From Chitinophagales bacterium (GTDB taxonomy: Bacteria > Bacteroidota > Bacteroidia > Chitinophagales > JADIYW01): a stretch of 7,889 nucleotides of DNA. Location of the stretch: positions 1 to 7,889 of the forward strand of contig JADLAH010000104.1 in the NCBI GenBank assembly GCA_020848315.1, written 5' to 3'. Shown here piece after piece: positions 5,458 through 7,889 of the stretch. Below the pieces are notes generated by a model. That model searched no databases and was not told the DNA's origin. It worked only from the letters and a program-made list of their open reading frames with translations. Position 1 is the stretch's first letter; every line of letters starts with the position of its first letter. The translations under genes were made by a program, and so were the position numbers.

Positions 5458-6213
5458 ATGCAAACGCTTATGTCAGAAACGCAGGATTATCACATCATTG
5501 AGAAATTCAGGGAAATGGTAGAAAAACGCTACGATTTCGAAGAATTGAAACAAAGATTCGAATTGCCGGAGTCCATCACGGAAGAAATAGTGGATGAAAT
5601 AGAAACCTACTTCCTGACCACCATTTATCCGCCGGCTCCGGAACGGAAAGAACTGGAAGAAGCTTTTCAGGATTTAGCTTCCTATGTCAAACAACCTAAA
5701 AAAATATGGGGACTTTTCGGCGATATGGCACGTGCGTTATTCAAGTTCGGACGCCATTTCATGGCGGCGATGCGCGCCGGCATGGATGCCATGGATTCTT
5801 TCGTAGGTGCCAAGAATTTTGAAACCTCGATGGCCGAAATTGCCAATAAACACGGCATTCGCCCGCCGATGAGTGACGAGGATTTTGAAGACTCCATGTA
5901 TCAGCTGCCGAGGGAAGAGGTGGAAAAATTCATCGGTGATGTGCGCAGCCTTTTCGGCGCGATGGTAAATACCGTATTGCTGCAAAAAACGTTGGATATT
6001 CTGACACACGTGATAGAAACAATGGAACACAAACCGCATGTTTTCCCTAAAAAAGATGTGGACGGCATCAAACTGGGACGCAATCTGCTGCAGCGCGGAT
6101 ACGATATTTTCTCAAAATACGATGAGCCGACTAAAAAGGCCATCGTTGAATTTATTTATAAAAACGAAATGTGGTATGTGGACTATGTATACCGCAAAAA
6201 GGAAGGAAATTAA
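5458..6213 (+). CDS. Unrecognised conserved-looking helical protein
   Basis: 251 residues from ATG 5458, or 247 from a second ATG at 5470 (MSETQDYH); neither start has a ribosome-binding site. I do not recognise the family. There is no signal peptide and no clear membrane span, so it is probably cytoplasmic. The sequence is rich in Glu, Lys, Met and aromatic residues and reads as mostly alpha-helical. An acidic N-terminal part (residues 1-75) is followed by a basic, aromatic, Met-rich stretch (81-116, with IWGLFGDMARALFKFGRHFM and MRAGMDAMDSF) that could be an amphipathic helix. Then come an acidic linker (138-158) and a C-terminal helical region ending in aromatic-rich WYVDYVYRKK. Codon use is like that of its neighbours, which supports a real gene. 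It begins 22 bp after the glucosidase stop and is probably co-transcribed with it. No catalytic motif is evident. Confidence 0.85.
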   Translation: MQTLMSETQDYHIIEKFREMVEKRYDFEELKQRFELPESITEEIVDEIETYFLTTIYPPAPERKELEEAFQDLASYVKQPKKIWGLFGDMARALFKFGRHFMAAMRAGMDAMDSFVGAKNFETSMAEIANKHGIRPPMSDEDFEDSMYQLPREEVEKFIGDVRSLFGAMVNTVLLQKTLDILTHVIETMEHKPHVFPKKDVDGIKLGRNLLQRGYDIFSKYDEPTKKAIVEFIYKNEMWYVDYVYRKKEGN

Positions 6214-6247
6214 TACTTTCTGATTTTTTATTTAAGAAACTTTTACA

Positions 6248-6276
6248 TTTGCCTCCGGGCTTATGTAGTAATTTTG
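6248..6276 (+). promoter_or_regulatory. Bacteroidota-type promoter TTTG-N17-TAATTTTG for ridA
   Basis: TTTG (6248-6251), a 17-nt spacer and TAATTTTG (6269-6276) match both elements of the Bacteroidota housekeeping promoter (TTG or TTTG, then TAnnTTTG) without mismatch. The expected start is near 6281, leaving a leader of only about 5-6 nt before the ATG at 6287. It lies in the 73-bp gap after the unknown gene and should drive ridA and the following TonB_C gene. Confidence 0.75.
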
Positions 6277-6286
6277 AATTCACGTT

Positions 6287-6667
6287 ATGGCAAAAAAAAT
6301 CATTTACACAGACGATGCGCCTGAACCTATCGGACCGTATTCTCAGGCAGTGTCCGTCAACGGGATGGTATTCGTTTCCGGACAGATTCCACTCGACCCG
6401 TTTTCCGGCACACTGGTACAGGGCTCTATCGAAGAGGAAACCGAACAGGTGATGGCGAATCTGCAGGCAATTCTGAATGCGGCGGAAATGGACTTCGCCA
6501 ATGTGGTAAAATGTTCGATTTTTCTCGCTGACATGCACGACTTCCCGAAAGTGAACGAAGTATACGGTCGCTATTTCAAACAAGCGCCGCCTGCCCGCGA
6601 AACGGTGGAAGTAAGTATGTTGCCGAAAAATGCACGCGTGGAAATATCGTGTATTGCCATTCGTTAA
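6287..6667 (+). CDS. ridA: RidA-family enamine/imine deaminase
   Basis: 126 residues, standard for the YjgF/YER057c/UK114 family. RidA hydrolyses reactive 2-aminoacrylate and related enamines released by PLP-dependent dehydratases, forming 2-keto acids and ammonia and protecting PLP enzymes. It is a cytoplasmic homotrimer. Conserved features are APEPIGPYSQA with Y18, VSGQIPLDP (30-38), the Arg of PPARETVEV (R104, which binds the substrate carboxylate) and VEISCIAIR with E119. The position equivalent to E. coli C107 is T106, which is common in the family. The start is fixed by MAKKIIYTDDAP and by the promoter at 6248-6276. The TonB_C gene follows 17 bp downstream. Confidence 0.95.
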   Translation: MAKKIIYTDDAPEPIGPYSQAVSVNGMVFVSGQIPLDPFSGTLVQGSIEEETEQVMANLQAILNAAEMDFANVVKCSIFLADMHDFPKVNEVYGRYFKQAPPARETVEVSMLPKNARVEISCIAIR

Positions 6668-6684
6668 ACATTAAAAATAAACCC

Positions 6685-7344
6685 ATGAAGCATTTACAAA
6701 GATGGTGTCTGTTTATCGGTGTGTGTTTTTTCGTCAGTGCAAAATCCATGGCTGCCGACAGCATACAGGTATGCACACAGGCTAAAGCCGCAGCTGACAC
6801 CGCCCGCAAGAACGGACGCATGGGTTTCTTTAAAGCCAGCAAACTCAAACCAAACGAAATTTACCGATACGATATAGACAGTAAATGCTATAAAAAAACG
6901 CTCTTATCGGATTCTTCCATTCATACAGCTTATCGTTCCTGCTTCAATGAAAGCATGCAGACATCGCTTGATTCTGTTTTCAAACTCGACTTTTTCGGAA
7001 AAGCAGATTCCATTCTGAAGAGCTACGACAAAAGCGGCAGAGGCTACAAAAACGCGGATTTTCCGGAAGGAGCCGGCGCGCTGCAAAAATTTGTAGACAA
7101 AAAAGTGGATTTACCGAGAGATGTTCAACTCAGCGACTCCGGAAAGGTAGTCCGTGTATTCTATTCCTTCATTATTGACGAAACGGGAAAACTCAGCGAC
7201 TTCAAACTGTTGAAATCCAACTGCAAAGCTTGTGAAGCGCCTGTACTGGAAGCCCTGCAAAAACTGCCGGCATTTATGCCTGCCACTGAAGCGGGTCAAC
7301 CGAAAAAAGTGAAATACATTTTCCCATATATCAAACCGCTTTAA
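6685..7344 (+). CDS. Secreted protein with C-terminal TonB-like (TonB_C) domain
   Basis: 219 residues from ATG 6685. The frame is open to an ATG at 6649, but that start lies inside ridA and would put 12 extra residues before the signal peptide. Residues 1-23 are a Sec signal (MKHLQRW, hydrophobic CLFIGVCFFV, cleavage after SMA), so the mature protein is periplasmic or exported. Residues about 127-219 (GALQKFVDKKVDLP, SGKVVRVFYSFIIDETGKLSDFKLLK, EAPVLEALQKLPAFMPAT, KKVKYIFPY) follow the TonB C-terminal pattern found in many Bacteroidota periplasmic proteins. Unlike true TonB there is no retained membrane anchor and no Pro-rich spanner, so it is unlikely to energise receptors by itself; a binding or scaffolding role is an inference. 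The middle (about 30-126) is not recognised. The mature part has five cysteines, including a C180-x2-C183 pair. Probably co-transcribed with ridA. Its TAA overlaps the stop of the convergent TerC gene. Confidence 0.85.
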   Translation: MKHLQRWCLFIGVCFFVSAKSMAADSIQVCTQAKAAADTARKNGRMGFFKASKLKPNEIYRYDIDSKCYKKTLLSDSSIHTAYRSCFNESMQTSLDSVFKLDFFGKADSILKSYDKSGRGYKNADFPEGAGALQKFVDKKVDLPRDVQLSDSGKVVRVFYSFIIDETGKLSDFKLLKSNCKACEAPVLEALQKLPAFMPATEAGQPKKVKYIFPYIKPL

Positions 7345-7889
7345 GCCTTTTTATCCTCTGTTGATTTTACCATCAGCGAAGCTATTACAGATATAGCCAG
7401 GATGGTGACGATAATCAGCAAAGACAGCAATACCGGTACTTTATAGAAATCCACTATCGACATTTTTGTACCCACAAAAATGAGGATGGCGGCAAGTCCG
7501 TATTTGAGATAAACAAAATACTGAGTAATACCGGACAGTGCGAAATAGAGGGAACGCAAACCCATGATGGCAAATACGTTGGAGGTATACACGATAAACG
7601 GATCTTTGGAAATAGCCAGAATGGCCGGGATGGAATCCACCGCGAAGATAAGGTCGGTAAATTCTATCAGCACCAGCACCAGCAACAATGGTGTTGCAAT
7701 GGTTTTCGCGCCCTGCTTAATGATGAATTTATCGCCGTGCAACTCGTTCGATACCGGCAAAATCTTGCGCACCAGCTTAATCAGCGGGTTTTTTTCGGGT
7801 TCTATCGGCTTGTCTTCCTGGAACAGCATTTTGAAACCCGTAAAAATCAGGAAACCGCCGAAAATATAGATAATCCAATGGAATTTGGA
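7341..7889 (-). CDS. TerC-family integral membrane protein, C-terminal part (5' end outside window)
   Basis: The minus-strand frame is open from the right edge to TAA at 7343-7341 and gives 182 residues. The ATG at 7829 is internal: the frame continues upstream with SKFHWIIYIFGGFLIFTGFK, normal TerC sequence. Key blocks are the cytoplasmic loop MLFQEDKPIEPEKNP, then IEFTDLIFAVDSIPAILA (75-92) with acidic residues E76, D79 and D85 of the family signature, then SNVFAIMGLRSLYF. Around five hydrophobic spans are visible in this part, and the end is a charged cytoplasmic KSTEDKKA. TerC/Alx proteins are inner-membrane proteins linked to tellurite resistance, pH response and metal homeostasis; E. 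coli Alx is tied to manganese, and metal loading of exported proteins has been proposed for the family. Specific substrate unknown here. It is convergent with the TonB_C gene with no space for a terminator. Confidence 0.93.
   Translation of the reverse strand, partial: SKFHWIIYIFGGFLIFTGFKMLFQEDKPIEPEKNPLIKLVRKILPVSNELHGDKFIIKQGAKTIATPLLLVLVLIEFTDLIFAVDSIPAILAISKDPFIVYTSNVFAIMGLRSLYFALSGITQYFVYLKYGLAAILIFVGTKMSIVDFYKVPVLLSLLIIVTILAISVIASLMVKSTEDKKA

Noticed and set aside
6214..6247. Possible terminator after the unknown gene
   Set aside because: T-rich sequence is present but I find no stable G/C-containing hairpin before it.
6649..6684. Upstream start for the TonB_C gene inside ridA
   Set aside because: It puts 12 non-hydrophobic residues before a clear Sec signal peptide.
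7341..7829. TerC as a complete 162-residue gene starting at 7829
   Set aside because: The frame continues to the window edge with typical TerC membrane sequence, so that ATG is internal.
7564..7869. A 101-codon plus-strand frame at the right end
   Set aside because: It is antisense to the TerC gene, whose conserved motifs are on the minus strand.

Overview
The window looks like chromosomal DNA from a member of the Bacteroidota, possibly Chitinophagales-like; the family level is a guess. Three things support this. No start codon is preceded by a Shine-Dalgarno sequence, the leaders being A/T-rich instead. Several genes carry the TAnnTTTG -7 box typical of this phylum, with the best full promoter in front of ridA. 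The gene content also fits: an Ala/Lys/Pro-repeat histone-like protein, a secreted protein with a TonB C-terminal domain, and a cytoplasmic GH13 glucosidase. No mobile element, CRISPR array, tRNA or rRNA is visible.

Layout: (1) 1-171, minus strand: the N-terminal 57 codons of a basic KKAAAP-repeat protein that runs off the left edge. (2) 172-774: a long A+T-rich divergent intergenic region without a convincing gene, holding several dyads and candidate promoters. (3) 775-3772, plus strand: a GTG-initiated lipoprotein (NTF2-like region plus two DxDGDG loops), a PaiB-family FMN-binding protein 9 bp later, and HemN, the oxygen-independent coproporphyrinogen III dehydrogenase. (4) 3831-6213, plus strand: a GH13 oligo-1,6-glucosidase/alpha-glucosidase, then an unrecognised helical 251-residue protein. 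(5) 6287-7344, plus strand: RidA behind a near-ideal Bacteroidota promoter, then 17 bp later a secreted protein with a TonB_C domain. (6) 7341-7889, minus strand: the C-terminal 182 residues of a TerC-family membrane protein, whose stop codon overlaps the preceding gene's stop in the tetranucleotide TTAA.

How the genes work together: the plus-strand genes are closely packed but functionally mixed (heme synthesis, alpha-glucan degradation, enamine/imine detoxification, envelope proteins). I see no evidence that they form one pathway or a defence or biosynthetic system. The parts most worth a second look are the tandemly duplicated histone-like repeat, the 603-bp divergent control region with recurring TACTGT half-sites, the -7 box lying almost on the hemN start codon (possible leaderless transcript), the unrecognised protein downstream of the glucosidase, and the stop-on-stop convergent junction. 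I did not find a clearly new multi-gene system.
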